Assembly (NCBI GenBank): GCA_016936075.1
Contig: JAFGPS010000002.1
Location: 1-41,207 of the forward strand
DNA length: 41,207 nt
Source: Sedimentisphaerales bacterium
GTDB lineage: Bacteria; Planctomycetota; Phycisphaerae; Sedimentisphaerales; Anaerobacaceae
Reading direction: 5' to 3'
Position numbers and translations under genes: made by a program. Each line of letters opens with the position of its first letter. Position 1 is the first letter of the stretch. Shown here one piece after another: positions 25,477 to 33,674 of the stretch. The notes beneath the pieces were generated by a model. That model was not told the origin of the DNA. It saw nothing but the letters and a program-made list of their open reading frames with translations, and searched no databases.

Positions 25477-26043
25477 ATGGCAGACGCAGAAGATAACAAG
25501 AAAAAAGAAAAAACAAAAGAAGAAGGAAAGGAAAAGAAATCCGTAATTAAACGGTTGCTTCCTTTAGTTGTATTGATAATTTTTGTCGTAATGTGCGTGG
25601 GAGCGGGTTTTGGTCTTGGTAAAATTCTTGCAGGTACAAGTGAAGAAATAAATACTAATGGAGAAGGAGGCGAAGAAGTCACCGGCGAAGAAATAGTAGA
25701 TTTAGGAAATGAAACGAAAAAGTTCTGGTATTATGATTTAGAGCCCGCTGTTGTCGCAAATCTAAACGAACCAGGTGTAACACGTTATGTAAGTGCGTCT
25801 TTAACGCTTCAGATGAACCTGGAAAATGAAAAAGATACAAGAAAATTCCTCGATGAGAAAACACCTATCCTTCGAAACTGGCTTTATATTTTTCTTTCAG
25901 GATTAAGTATTGAAAATATTAAAGGTGACAAAAATCTTAAGAGCATTCAGTCTCAAATATGTGATGGTTTTAACAAGGAGTTATTCCCGAATTCCAAACC
26001 TCAAATCAAACAGATATTGATTCGAGAATTTCCAATTCAATGA
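25477..26043 (+). CDS. fliL: FliL, flagellar basal-body-associated protein
   Basis: A 188-residue single-pass inner-membrane protein that surrounds the stators and supports motor torque. A highly charged Lys/Glu N-terminus (1-22) and one transmembrane segment (about 27-50) precede a periplasmic FliL domain. In that domain WYYDLEPAVVANL, YVSASLTLQMN and a C-terminal ILIREFPIQ fit the family. GAGGT lies before the ATG. Its stop overlaps the fliM start (ATGA). Confidence 0.85.
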   Translation: MADAEDNKKKEKTKEEGKEKKSVIKRLLPLVVLIIFVVMCVGAGFGLGKILAGTSEEINTNGEGGEEVTGEEIVDLGNETKKFWYYDLEPAVVANLNEPGVTRYVSASLTLQMNLENEKDTRKFLDEKTPILRNWLYIFLSGLSIENIKGDKNLKSIQSQICDGFNKELFPNSKPQIKQILIREFPIQ

Positions 26044-26987
26044 ACGTGAATATGAGCAAAGATAGAATACAACAGTTACTTAAGGCAGTTGGTTCAATGC
26101 CGCAGGCAGATGACTCGTCTATAGAATGTATAGATTATAACTGGCAAGAACCACATTGTTTCAATAATGATCAGCTTGCTAAACTTGATATGTTTGCGCA
26201 AAATATCGCAGTGACTTTATCCGAGAAATTTTCTGCTTTTTGCAGAGCTCAGTTTGAAGTTGAAATTACATCGGTATCTCTGAATTATGCAAGAGAGTTT
26301 TTAGCTGAAACAGATGATAATCAAAGGGATGACTTTTATTTATTATTTGGTTCTGGTCCCGGAAAAGAATTTGGTGTAATCGAAATTCCCGATCAGACAG
26401 CTTCTATATGGTCCAAACAACTTCTTGGCGATTCGGAATTGAATGAAAGTCAAGAGAGAGAATTATCTCAGCTTGAACAGTCTCTGTTGTGCGATTTAGC
26501 ATCAGTTCTTGTAAGTTCCTTTTCTGCCGCGAATACCAAAATTGAATCAAATCCTATTAATAATATAGTTTCAGGCCTGTTCCCGTTGAAATTAAAAGAA
26601 ACGGAAGAAGTATGCAGGATTACTTTTTCTGTTAAGCAGGAAGGATCTGACGTTATTTCAAAAGCTTCTTTTATAATACCTTGCACAAGATTGGAAGTAG
26701 TGACCGGAAAAAATAAATATTCACAGAATGAATCACCTGATCAGGATTTCTCACAAACTATTCTTGAGCATATCAAAACCTTGTCTGTTGGTATTACTGC
26801 ACAGCTTGAGTGCAGTCAATTAAGTTTTGAAGATATGATGAATATGCAGGTTAATGACATAATAATACTTGATAAACAAATTGGTGAGCCTTTTGATTTG
26901 ATAGTAAATAATCATACATTTGGATATGGTCTTCCTGTAAAATCTGATGGGAAATATGCAATAAAAATCGCAGCTACAGAATATTAA
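26040..26987 (+). CDS. fliM: FliM, flagellar motor switch protein
   Basis: A 315-residue C-ring protein. Near the N-terminus MSKDRIQQLLKAVGS resembles the CheY-binding LSQxEIDxLL motif. The middle domain has a divergent FGSGPGKEFGVIEI in place of the usual GG-containing motif. The C-terminal SpoA domain (about 235-312: GITAQLECSQLSFEDMMNMQ, then GEPFDLIVNNHTFGYG) is the part that packs with FliN. The sequence is more divergent than typical FliM. The start overlaps the fliL stop; an ATG at 26052 is an alternative. Confidence 0.82.
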   Translation: MNVNMSKDRIQQLLKAVGSMPQADDSSIECIDYNWQEPHCFNNDQLAKLDMFAQNIAVTLSEKFSAFCRAQFEVEITSVSLNYAREFLAETDDNQRDDFYLLFGSGPGKEFGVIEIPDQTASIWSKQLLGDSELNESQERELSQLEQSLLCDLASVLVSSFSAANTKIESNPINNIVSGLFPLKLKETEEVCRITFSVKQEGSDVISKASFIIPCTRLEVVTGKNKYSQNESPDQDFSQTILEHIKTLSVGITAQLECSQLSFEDMMNMQVNDIIILDKQIGEPFDLIVNNHTFGYGLPVKSDGKYAIKIAATEY

Positions 26988-27046
26988 GATGAATAATGAT
27001 TATTAAAAAAGATTATATAACGAAATAATTTAAGGAATACTCAATC

Positions 27047-27415
27047 ATGGTACAGGCAGCTACAGATGATAGCGTTGAAGAAAAACAGAGCCAGAAAAAG
27101 AATGTTCAGGAAGTTGAATTTTCCGAAGCCGCAGAAATGGATGTGAAAAGTTCCGGCGGGAGCATCGATATTTTGCTCGATATGAATATACAAATCACAG
27201 TGACAATAGGTCAAACGAATATACCAGTTAAGAGATTATTACAATTGGCACCAGGGTCAGTCATAAAGCTTGACAAACCTATTGATGAGCCTGTGGATTT
27301 ATATCTCAGCGGAAGCAAATTTGCCACAGGAAGTGTTGTTGTCGTAGATGGTTGTTTTGCTATAAAAGTAAAACAAATTATTGGTATAGAAAATTCTCCT
27401 GAAAAGAATAATTAA
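27047..27415 (+). CDS. fliN: FliN, flagellar motor switch protein
   Basis: A 122-residue protein with a variable acidic N-terminus and a C-terminal SpoA domain (about 45-118: DILLDMNIQITVTIGQ, KRLLQLAPGSVIKLDKPIDE, PVDLYLSGSKFATGSVVVV). It forms the lower C-ring with FliM and takes part in export gating. Length and order (fliM-fliN-flhA) are normal. A weak AAGGAA precedes the ATG. Confidence 0.92.
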   Translation: MVQAATDDSVEEKQSQKKNVQEVEFSEAAEMDVKSSGGSIDILLDMNIQITVTIGQTNIPVKRLLQLAPGSVIKLDKPIDEPVDLYLSGSKFATGSVVVVDGCFAIKVKQIIGIENSPEKNN

Positions 27416-27438
27416 ACAAGAGTGGTAAAGAGGTTTTA

Positions 27439-29553
27439 ATGCCTAACAAAGCAAAAACAAATTCGCCTTACGATCCTTTCGGAAAGTATAGTAATGTTCT
27501 TATGGCTTTCGGACTGATTGCTGTTCTTGCTACATTGATTGTACCTCTCCCGACTTTTATTCTGGATTTGTTTTTGGCATGCAGTATTTCTTTGGCAATT
27601 GCTGTTCTTATTGTTACGCTTTCATCGAAAGAAGCTCTTGAGTTATCCACCTTTCCATCATTACTTCTTTTCGTTACGTTATTTCGCCTTTCACTTAACG
27701 TAGCCTCGACAAGGCTAATTCTTTTACAGGGGGATGCCGGTAAAATTATTGAAACTTTTGGAGGTTTTGTTGCAGGTGGAAGTTTCGTAGTCGGTCTTGT
27801 AATATTCCTTATTCTTGTAGTTATACAGTTTATTGTTATTACAAAAGGTGCAGAAAGAATTAGTGAGGTTTCCGCGAGATTTACCCTTGATGCGATGCCC
27901 GGTAAGCAAATGGCAATCGACGCGGATCTTAACGCCGGAACAATAACGGAAACTCAGGCAAATGAGCGTAGAGCAAAAATTGTCAAGGAAAGTGAGTTTT
28001 ACGGCGCCATGGATGGTGCCAGCAAATTTATCCGAGGCGATGCAAAAGCAGGATTAATAATATCTGCTATAAATATTATCGGCGGCATTGCAATGGGATA
28101 TTCCCGGGGTATGGATATTAATGGTGCGCTCAAAACGTACTCTATCTTATCAATCGGTGATGGTCTGGTAAGTCAGATTCCATCTGTTATTATAGCGGTA
28201 AGTTCCGGTTTTCTTGTTACGAAAATATCTTCAACTTTTAGTGTCGGCCAGGACTTATCGAAGCAATTCCTTAAATCAAGCCAGCCTTTAATAATCACGG
28301 CAGTAATTGTCGCAGCAATGGCATTTGTGCCGGGTATGCCAAAAGTCTCTTTCCTTTTATTAGCATCTGGAGCAGCTATAGCCGGGAAGATTGTATCTGG
28401 AGTTGAAAAAAGCGATAAAGAAACCAGCAAGACAGAAAAACAACCAAAGACAGAAAAACAACCTATAGAAGAATTGCTGGATATCGACAGAGTATCAGTT
28501 CAAGTCGGAATCCGGTTGATTGGAATGGTTGATCCTCGCAAGGGCAGTTCCATTTATGATAGGATTGGAGCATTGCGAAGAAAGTTTGCACAGCAACTTG
28601 GGATTATTATTCCCCTGATACGTTTGAGAGACAATATCAATCTTGAGTCTTCGACGTATGAAATAAGAATTGCTGAATTGCCTGTTGCAAGCGGACGATT
28701 GGAGCCTGAAATGCTCCTTGCAATGGATCCTGGCACAGTACAAAATAAAGTAGATGGAATAAAAACCGTTGAACCTGTTTACGGATTACCTGCGTTATGG
28801 ATAAGCTCTTCAAATAAAGAAAGAGCAGAGTTGAATGGTTATACCGTGATAGATCCGGAATCTGTTTTTATCACGCATCTTTCTGAAATATTGAAAAGAC
28901 ATTGTGATGATTTGCTAAGCCGCGAAGATGTTCAGCTTCTTGTTGACAGACTTCGCAAAACACAGCCTTCCCTTGTCGGAGAAGTTATTGGTCCTGATAA
29001 AGATGTTCCTATTGGTTTGCTCCAGAGAGTTTTGAAAAGTCTGATTAAAGACGGGATACCGATTCGTGAATTAACAGCGGTTCTTGAGGCTATGGGTGAA
29101 TACTCGGGCAAAACAAAGAACGTTACGGTTTTAACGGAACTCGTTCGTAAGAGACTGAGCAGAACAATTACTGAGCAATATAAAAATGAAAAAGATGAAA
29201 TACTTGCTATTACACTTGATCCTGCTCTCGAACATCAAATGACAACGACATTACAGCAGGAGCCGGATGGATTAAAACTTAACATACCGACAGATTTGGC
29301 TATGGATGTTTGTCGAAAAATCGCTATGGCATGGAAAAAAGTAATGGATGAGGGAAAAGATAAGGTAGTATTACTTTGCGATTCGAGAATACGCTCACCA
29401 CTGGCTGGTATGATTTCACGCTCGGTTTCACTATTACCTGTGGTGGCTTATGACGAGATAGTTCTTGGAACTAATGTTGAATCGATTGAGACAATATCAA
29501 TGCAGCAGTTAGAAGGCAAAGATAAGAAAGGCCATGAACTTGCATTGGTTTAA
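27439..29553 (+). CDS. flhA: FlhA, flagellar export gate protein
   Basis: A 704-residue inner-membrane export-gate protein. Eight hydrophobic segments fill the first ~320 residues. The FHIPEP-family signature lies at about 139-167 (ERISEVSARFTLDAMPGKQ). The large cytoplasmic domain (about 345-704) docks export chaperones. Between the two is a linker containing an 18-bp tandem duplication (28429-28445 and 28447-28463) coding TEKQP twice. AAAGAGG precedes the ATG. The other gate genes (flhB, fliP, fliQ, fliR) are not in this window. Confidence 0.96.
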   Translation: MPNKAKTNSPYDPFGKYSNVLMAFGLIAVLATLIVPLPTFILDLFLACSISLAIAVLIVTLSSKEALELSTFPSLLLFVTLFRLSLNVASTRLILLQGDAGKIIETFGGFVAGGSFVVGLVIFLILVVIQFIVITKGAERISEVSARFTLDAMPGKQMAIDADLNAGTITETQANERRAKIVKESEFYGAMDGASKFIRGDAKAGLIISAINIIGGIAMGYSRGMDINGALKTYSILSIGDGLVSQIPSVIIAVSSGFLVTKISSTFSVGQDLSKQFLKSSQPLIITAVIVAAMAFVPGMPKVSFLLLASGAAIAGKIVSGVEKSDKETSKTEKQPKTEKQPIEELLDIDRVSVQVGIRLIGMVDPRKGSSIYDRIGALRRKFAQQLGIIIPLIRLRDNINLESSTYEIRIAELPVASGRLEPEMLLAMDPGTVQNKVDGIKTVEPVYGLPALWISSSNKERAELNGYTVIDPESVFITHLSEILKRHCDDLLSREDVQLLVDRLRKTQPSLVGEVIGPDKDVPIGLLQRVLKSLIKDGIPIRELTAVLEAMGEYSGKTKNVTVLTELVRKRLSRTITEQYKNEKDEILAITLDPALEHQMTTTLQQEPDGLKLNIPTDLAMDVCRKIAMAWKKVMDEGKDKVVLLCDSRIRSPLAGMISRSVSLLPVVAYDEIVLGTNVESIETISMQQLEGKDKKGHELALV

Positions 29554-29580
29554 AAAATATGAATATGTTATGAGGTGAAT

Positions 29581-29844
29581 ATGCCTTTGGATGTACGAAA
29601 AGTTTCAATAAATATTGCAGTGATATTCTTCTTCAGCTTAAGCATAGTTACGCTTATAAGTGGATTGTCACCTTTTACATGCTGCAAGAGAGCAATTATA
29701 GGTGCTGTAATTGTATATATTGCTGCTTCAATTGCGGTTAGATTAATAAACTTAGTTCTTATTGATGCGATGGTGTCGAAAAAAATGGAACAGTTTGGAA
29801 GCCCTGAAATTACAAAAAAAGTAAAAGAGCGGGGGATTAAATAA
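29581..29844 (+). CDS. Small two-helix membrane protein between flhA and fliA
   Basis: An 87-residue protein with two hydrophobic segments (about 10-28 and 36-60) and a basic C-terminal tail ending KKVKERGIK. I chose ATG 29581, five bases after GAGG; a GTG two codons earlier is embedded in that site. It ends immediately before the fliA GTG start. Its place, where many bacteria have flhF and fleN, implies a flagellar role, but no family is recognised. Confidence 0.7.
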   Translation: MPLDVRKVSINIAVIFFFSLSIVTLISGLSPFTCCKRAIIGAVIVYIAASIAVRLINLVLIDAMVSKKMEQFGSPEITKKVKERGIK

Positions 29845-30639
29845 GTGACGCTAACAACTGAAAATATTGTTGAGGAAAAACAAAAACTTCCTGGAAGTGT
29901 TACTTTTCGTGCATATACTCTTGAAAAGGAATCATCTTCCAGTGATTTGGATAATGAGCGTATAGTTCAGTTCCTTCCAATGGTTAATAAAATAGCCAGA
30001 CAGGTTGTAAGTTATCTCAAACCGCCTTTGTCATTCGAGGATATGATTTCTGCAGGAACTGTCGGACTGGTTAAAGCCGCTCATGATTTTGATCCATCCA
30101 GGGGAGTCGAGTTTAAAACTTATGCTTATATCAGGATTAAAGGTTCAATTATTGACGAACTGAGGGGGTGGTCATTCGTACCTGCAAATCTTCATAATAA
30201 AATAAAAGAAGCTCAGCGGGTAAGCAGGGAAATAATGGAACAAACAGGTGTTGCGCCAACGGATGAAAAACTTGCGGCCGAGCTTGGAATTGATACAGAT
30301 GAACTTTACCAAATGCTTGAAAAAGGTCGTGCTCAACATTTTATCTCGCTTGATAGTGAATCTGATGAGGCTCCGGCTTTGGGTAATCAGCTTACATCAC
30401 ATCATGTAAGCTCACCTGATGAGCAAATCGAGCGCCAGGAACTTATTAGTATTCTGGCAAAAGCAATACAGCAATTACCAGAGAAGTCACGCAGGATTAT
30501 TTTGCTTTACTATAACCAGAGCCTGACTATGAAACAAATTGCGGAAGTATTAGACATAACAGAACCTCGTGTGAGCCAGTTACATGCGAGTGCTTTATTT
30601 AATTTATCAGTTAAATTGAGGCAGTATAATGATGGATAA
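29845..30639 (+). CDS. fliA: FliA, flagellar sigma factor (sigma28)
   Basis: A 264-residue sigma factor of the FliA/WhiG class directing late flagellar genes. Region 2 is about 38-110 (ERIVQFLPMVNKIARQVV, FEDMISAGTVGLVKAAHDFD, FKTYAYIRIKGSIIDELR), followed by region 3 (about 115-175) and region 4 (about 205-258: LPEKSRRIILLYYNQSL, MKQIAEVLDITEPRVSQLHA). The start is GTG directly after the preceding stop. The last 11 bases overlap the next gene. A FlgM-like gene with a sigma28-like promoter lies 1.8 kb downstream, fitting an autogenous check on activity. Confidence 0.94.
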   Translation: MTLTTENIVEEKQKLPGSVTFRAYTLEKESSSSDLDNERIVQFLPMVNKIARQVVSYLKPPLSFEDMISAGTVGLVKAAHDFDPSRGVEFKTYAYIRIKGSIIDELRGWSFVPANLHNKIKEAQRVSREIMEQTGVAPTDEKLAAELGIDTDELYQMLEKGRAQHFISLDSESDEAPALGNQLTSHHVSSPDEQIERQELISILAKAIQQLPEKSRRIILLYYNQSLTMKQIAEVLDITEPRVSQLHASALFNLSVKLRQYNDG

Positions 30640-30859
30640 TTATGACTCTAATATGATAAGACCGATAGATAGTCTTCAGAATATTACCGGTTTGGCCCCG
30701 ACAAGAAGGCGTGAGCAGAGAAAAAAAAGGCAGAATTTTGATTCAGAAAATAAAGAACAGCAGGGTAAACAACAGGACGAAGAAAACGTGACAGAACGGT
30801 TCGATGAATTTAACAATATTGATGATGCTGATGATAGCAAAATTGATTTTTGTGCTTAA
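30629..30859 (+). CDS. Small basic/acidic protein overlapping fliA
   Basis: A 76-residue hydrophilic protein. The first half has RPIDSLQNITGLAPTRRREQ and a basic cluster; the second is Gln/Glu/Asp-rich and probably disordered. GAGG inside the fliA 3' end precedes the ATG, and the two genes overlap by 11 bases in different frames, typical of translational coupling. The short conserved-looking N-terminal motif suggests a binding peptide. Function unknown; flagellar by context. Confidence 0.6.
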   Translation: MMDNYDSNMIRPIDSLQNITGLAPTRRREQRKKRQNFDSENKEQQGKQQDEENVTERFDEFNNIDDADDSKIDFCA

Positions 30860-30887
30860 GATAAAAGCAGGAAGTTCAGGCATAATT

Positions 30888-31124
30888 ATGAAACAAACTA
30901 CAGGAAGAATATTAAAAAGCGACCAGGTGAATATAGAAGGAAAGTATAAGCTTGATGTGTCTCAGGCAAATCACTGCTCACCTCAAAGTATGAATACTAC
31001 TCTGAAATCGCCGCAGGTGAAAATAATAGAGAATAACGAAGGTTTTGTAGTTATTCAGGTTATTTGTTCGTGCGGCAAACATATTAATCTCAAGGGTGAA
31101 TATAACGCTCAAGATAAATCATGA
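30888..31124 (+). CDS. Small unknown protein in the flagellar operon
   Basis: A 78-residue soluble protein with one CSCGKH motif near residue 63 in a beta-strand-rich stretch (EGFVVIQVICSCGKHINLKG). One C-x-C pair is not enough to claim a zinc site. I chose ATG 30888, since earlier in-frame starts overlap the preceding gene and translate a hydrophobic stretch read from it. The stop overlaps a possible start of the lipoprotein gene (ATGA at 31121). Function unknown. Confidence 0.55.
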   Translation: MKQTTGRILKSDQVNIEGKYKLDVSQANHCSPQSMNTTLKSPQVKIIENNEGFVVIQVICSCGKHINLKGEYNAQDKS

Positions 31125-31162
31125 TAAAAAATGTAATTTTGAAAAAAATGGAGATAAAGATA

Positions 31163-31711
31163 ATGAAAGATAAATTTAGACATTTTAATTTATTATTGGC
31201 TATAGCAATAATGTTCATTTCCGGTTGTGCTTCACAGGATAACTCTGAACAGGCAAATGTTCTGTCTGGTTTTCCTGAGCCATTGCAAAATGATGCTTTT
31301 GCACAGAGATTTCAGGAGACAACTCCACAAAAAACTACAGTTGTGGAATCTGCAATAGAGCTATCACAAAATTATGCAAAGCTTGTCGAAGAGGCGACTT
31401 ATTTAAAACAGCAAAATCAAAGCCTTACATCGAGAAATCAGGAATTAAAAGAGCAGGCTAAAGATATTCAAAACAAATTACTACAAACTCAAACAGAATT
31501 AAAACAGGCAAATGAAGTCCTTGTTGAAATGCGACTTGAGTTGAATAACTGGAAGTCAGATGTACTTGGTTATCGAGAGGAAATGCGAAGCGCTCAGACC
31601 GCTCAATTGCAGGCGTTAATGAAAATATTAAGAGCACTCGGTGGAGAACCAATGCTCGAAACAGCTCGTTCAAATGGAATCGGCCAGGCAGTAGCCGCAA
31701 ATAGAAATTAA
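31163..31711 (+). CDS. Coiled-coil lipoprotein in the flagellar operon
   Basis: A 182-residue protein with a lipoprotein signal peptide: basic N-terminus, hydrophobic core, lipobox ISGC (Cys about 22). A long helical heptad region, about 70-145 (YLKQQNQSLTSRNQELKEQA and onwards), predicts a coiled coil. GGAG lies nine bases before ATG 31163; an upstream ATG at 31121 would put 14 charged residues ahead of the signal peptide. As an envelope lipoprotein made with the flagellar motor it could form a periplasmic collar or spacer, but this is inference. Confidence 0.75.
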   Translation: MKDKFRHFNLLLAIAIMFISGCASQDNSEQANVLSGFPEPLQNDAFAQRFQETTPQKTTVVESAIELSQNYAKLVEEATYLKQQNQSLTSRNQELKEQAKDIQNKLLQTQTELKQANEVLVEMRLELNNWKSDVLGYREEMRSAQTAQLQALMKILRALGGEPMLETARSNGIGQAVAANRN

Positions 31712-31738
31712 ATGCTGAATTTTTAATGTGTATTAATT

Positions 31739-32371
31739 ATGAAGATACTAAGAATAGTTAAAATTATTATTTGTTTGTTTTTTTACAGTCTTATAACAAT
31801 CGGCTGTAGAAGTCCTTTTAATGAAGTTGATTCTGCACAATATTATTATCAGAATCCGAATAAAAACATATCTGATATAGGCAGAATCGCGATTGTTGAA
31901 CTGCAAAATGATTCGAGTTATCCGCAAATGAGCAATGATATTACCGAGTCTCTGTTTCAGTCTCTCCAAAAAAGGCAGGTTTTCGGATTAACGGTAGTAA
32001 GACAGCGTGATCCTTTATGGAAAAGTTTGCAGTTGGAGCCTGATACGACATACTCTCTCGAACAAATGGCTGCTGTGAGACAGACGTTAAAATGTGACGG
32101 TGTTCTAATTGGGACAATTACTGAATATAAACCTTATCCTCATATGACTATGGGATTAAGATTAAAACTTATCGATTTGACTGACGGTGAATTGCTTTGG
32201 GCTATCGAGCAGGTCTGGAGTGGTTCCGATAAAATAACTGAGCATAAAATAAAAAAATATTTGAAAGAAACCAAAAGCTCGTATTCACAAAATTCAAATG
32301 AACGCATTACGGCTATAAGCCCGCTTGAATTTATAAGGTATATCAGCTATGAAGTGGCACAAACGTTATAA
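31739..32371 (+). CDS. Lipoprotein with CsgG/PelC-like fold, flagellar operon
   Basis: A 210-residue protein with lipobox TIGC (Cys about 23). The mature part starts with IGRIAIVELQNDSSYPQMSNDITESL and continues with LKCDGVLIGTITEYKPYP and LRLKLIDLTDGELLWAIEQ. This strand-helix order resembles the outer-membrane lipoproteins of the CsgG/PelC/GNA1162 type, and flagellar FlgO/FlgT-like proteins share such folds. No Shine-Dalgarno is apparent. It closes the operon; a role in the outer-membrane part of the flagellum is plausible. Confidence 0.7.
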   Translation: MKILRIVKIIICLFFYSLITIGCRSPFNEVDSAQYYYQNPNKNISDIGRIAIVELQNDSSYPQMSNDITESLFQSLQKRQVFGLTVVRQRDPLWKSLQLEPDTTYSLEQMAAVRQTLKCDGVLIGTITEYKPYPHMTMGLRLKLIDLTDGELLWAIEQVWSGSDKITEHKIKKYLKETKSSYSQNSNERITAISPLEFIRYISYEVAQTL

Positions 32372-32416
32372 TCGTCTCAAAATATGATAAAAATAAAATA
32401 TTCTTGATGAAAAGCC

Positions 32417-32443
32417 TTAAGTTTTGCGTAAATTCTGCGAGAA
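32417..32443 (+). promoter_or_regulatory. Candidate sigma28 promoter of the FlgM-like gene
   Basis: TTAAGTTT (32417-32424), 11 bases, TGCGAGAA (32436-32443), against the sigma28 consensus TAAAGTTT-N11-GCCGATAA: 7 of 8 and 5 of 8 matches with the right spacing. It lies 40 bases before the FlgM-like ATG and downstream of fliA, where such a promoter is expected. Confidence 0.5.
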
Positions 32444-32483
32444 AAATATTAGGTGATAATGAAATGTTAAAGATTGGATTAAT

Positions 32484-32744
32484 ATGATAAATAAAATTGA
32501 AAACAATCAGCTTTTGTCAAGTGCGTCATCTTTGCTGCAAAATAAAAAGAAGACGTTTAATAATATTGGTTTGGATGTATCGATAAACACAGATTATTCA
32601 TCTCTTGTCGAAATGGCTAAACAAAGCCAGAAAACAGATGCTGAAATAATCGAAAAAGCACGTGAATCTATACAATCGGGTGAGCTTGAATCAATGATTA
32701 ATATTCAAAACGCCGCGGAGAATATATTTACTTTTGGTATATAA
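32484..32744 (+). CDS. FlgM-like anti-sigma28 candidate
   Basis: An 86-residue hydrophilic protein. The C-terminal half (TDAEIIEKARESIQSGELES, then INIQNAAENIFTFGI) matches the pattern of FlgM, where a helix ending in R-x-x-I-x-x-G is followed by a second helix ending the protein with hydrophobic residues. The N-terminus is unstructured-looking, as in FlgM. FlgM binds FliA until it is exported through the hook-basal body. Location after fliA and a sigma28-like promoter support the call, but similarity is weak and I withhold the symbol. Confidence 0.5.
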   Translation: MINKIENNQLLSSASSLLQNKKKTFNNIGLDVSINTDYSSLVEMAKQSQKTDAEIIEKARESIQSGELESMINIQNAAENIFTFGI

Positions 32745-33237
32745 CACAGAAAGCAATAAAGATTATATTGTTAGAAACGTCACAATAATTGGGAAGTTCA
32801 GGGAGTTGTGGCTTTATTATATACTTCAAGGTTTTCTCGCTTGTATCACTCTTTCCATTCTAATTATAATTCTTGGCAAGGATAAAACCGTCATAATTAG
32901 CGCTATGGCAGCAACTGCTTTCATTGTTTTTGCCATGCCGACATCAGTTGCGGCCCAAACCAGAAATGTCATTGGCGGCCATTTAATCGGGATAATCACT
33001 GGTACTGTATTTTATTATACTCATCTTCCATATTATATTGAGTATCCTCTTGTTGTTGGTGTCGCCTTTTTTCTGATGGTCGCACTGGATTTCGAGCATC
33101 CGCCAGCCGCGGGAACCGCATTGGCCGTTGTAATTAATGAAGTATCCCTAAACGTCTTCCCTACGATAATGATAGCGGCGGTAGTATTATCACAATGCCG
33201 CTATCACCTCAGACATCAGTTAAGAAATCTTGTATAG
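32734..33237 (+). CDS. HPP-family membrane protein
   Basis: A 167-residue protein with four hydrophobic segments (about 28-46, 50-68, 78-96 and 103-122, with more beyond) and the family hallmark HPPAAGTALAVV at about 122-133. HPP proteins are small membrane proteins, some linked to nitrite transport; the substrate here is unknown. The only in-frame start near the beginning is TTG 32734, which overlaps the previous gene by 11 bases and has GGAG 13 bases upstream, so the exact start is uncertain. Not obviously flagellar. Confidence 0.75.
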   Translation: MVYNTESNKDYIVRNVTIIGKFRELWLYYILQGFLACITLSILIIILGKDKTVIISAMAATAFIVFAMPTSVAAQTRNVIGGHLIGIITGTVFYYTHLPYYIEYPLVVGVAFFLMVALDFEHPPAAGTALAVVINEVSLNVFPTIMIAAVVLSQCRYHLRHQLRNLV

Positions 33238-33263
33238 CATATGTGTACAATCAGCAAGGTCAT

Positions 33264-33485
33264 TTACGCATAAAAATCAACGGATTGTTCCTGCTGATTT
33301 TCATAAACAGAATCTTTTTCAATCTGCATTTTATTTGAGTAAATTACAGGTCTTGATTTTACATGATGAAAATTCAAATATGAAGAAATTTTGCGTAATT
33401 TTAAAACATCTCCACTGGAAGATATAACATCTTCTTTGCCAAGTGGAATAGATCTAATAACTTTACACGAAATACGTTTCTTCAT
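33264..33485 (-). CDS. Possible small basic protein
   Basis: A 73-residue frame starting MKKRISCKVIRSIPLGKED and ending SVDFYA. The ATG at 33485 is preceded by GGGGCGG; longer starts at 33509 (ATG) and 33521 (GTG) are possible. A good promoter lies just upstream. The product is hydrophilic, without a recognised domain. It fills an otherwise empty 420-bp gap, which favours a real gene, but nothing proves it. Confidence 0.4.
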   Translation of the reverse strand: MKKRISCKVIRSIPLGKEDVISSSGDVLKLRKISSYLNFHHVKSRPVIYSNKMQIEKDSVYENQQEQSVDFYA

Positions 33486-33538
33486 GAAACCGCCCCAGAA
33501 ATCTTTCATGAAATAAAACACAACCCCAATTATCTGTT

Positions 33539-33567
33539 ATTATACATTATTTCGGCAAGAAAATCAA
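33539..33567 (-). promoter_or_regulatory. Candidate sigma70 promoter for the small minus-strand gene
   Basis: On the minus strand TTGATT (33567-33562), 17 bases, perfect TATAAT (33544-33539). It points at the frame 33264-33485. Confidence 0.5.
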
Positions 33568-33674
33568 CTAATATTTAATTGACTTTATAATTCATAAGAA
33601 ATTTTAATCGGACTTGGTATTATGAGACGATAAATATATTGAAATAAGATTTAAAAAGTAACTTGTGTGGATGT

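Larger units (their letters stand above)
33238..33674. other. Intergenic region with a possible minus-strand small gene
   Basis: No plus-strand gene seen. The minus strand carries a 73-codon frame with its own promoter match, annotated separately. The remaining DNA is AT-rich with no clear hairpin terminator for the HPP gene. Confidence 0.4.

Noticed and set aside
28429..28463. CRISPR-like repeat
   Set aside because: Only two adjacent copies with no spacer, inside a conserved gene in frame.
33230..33427. 65-codon plus-strand frame after the HPP gene
   Set aside because: It runs antisense to the better-supported minus-strand frame, which has a promoter and ribosome binding site.
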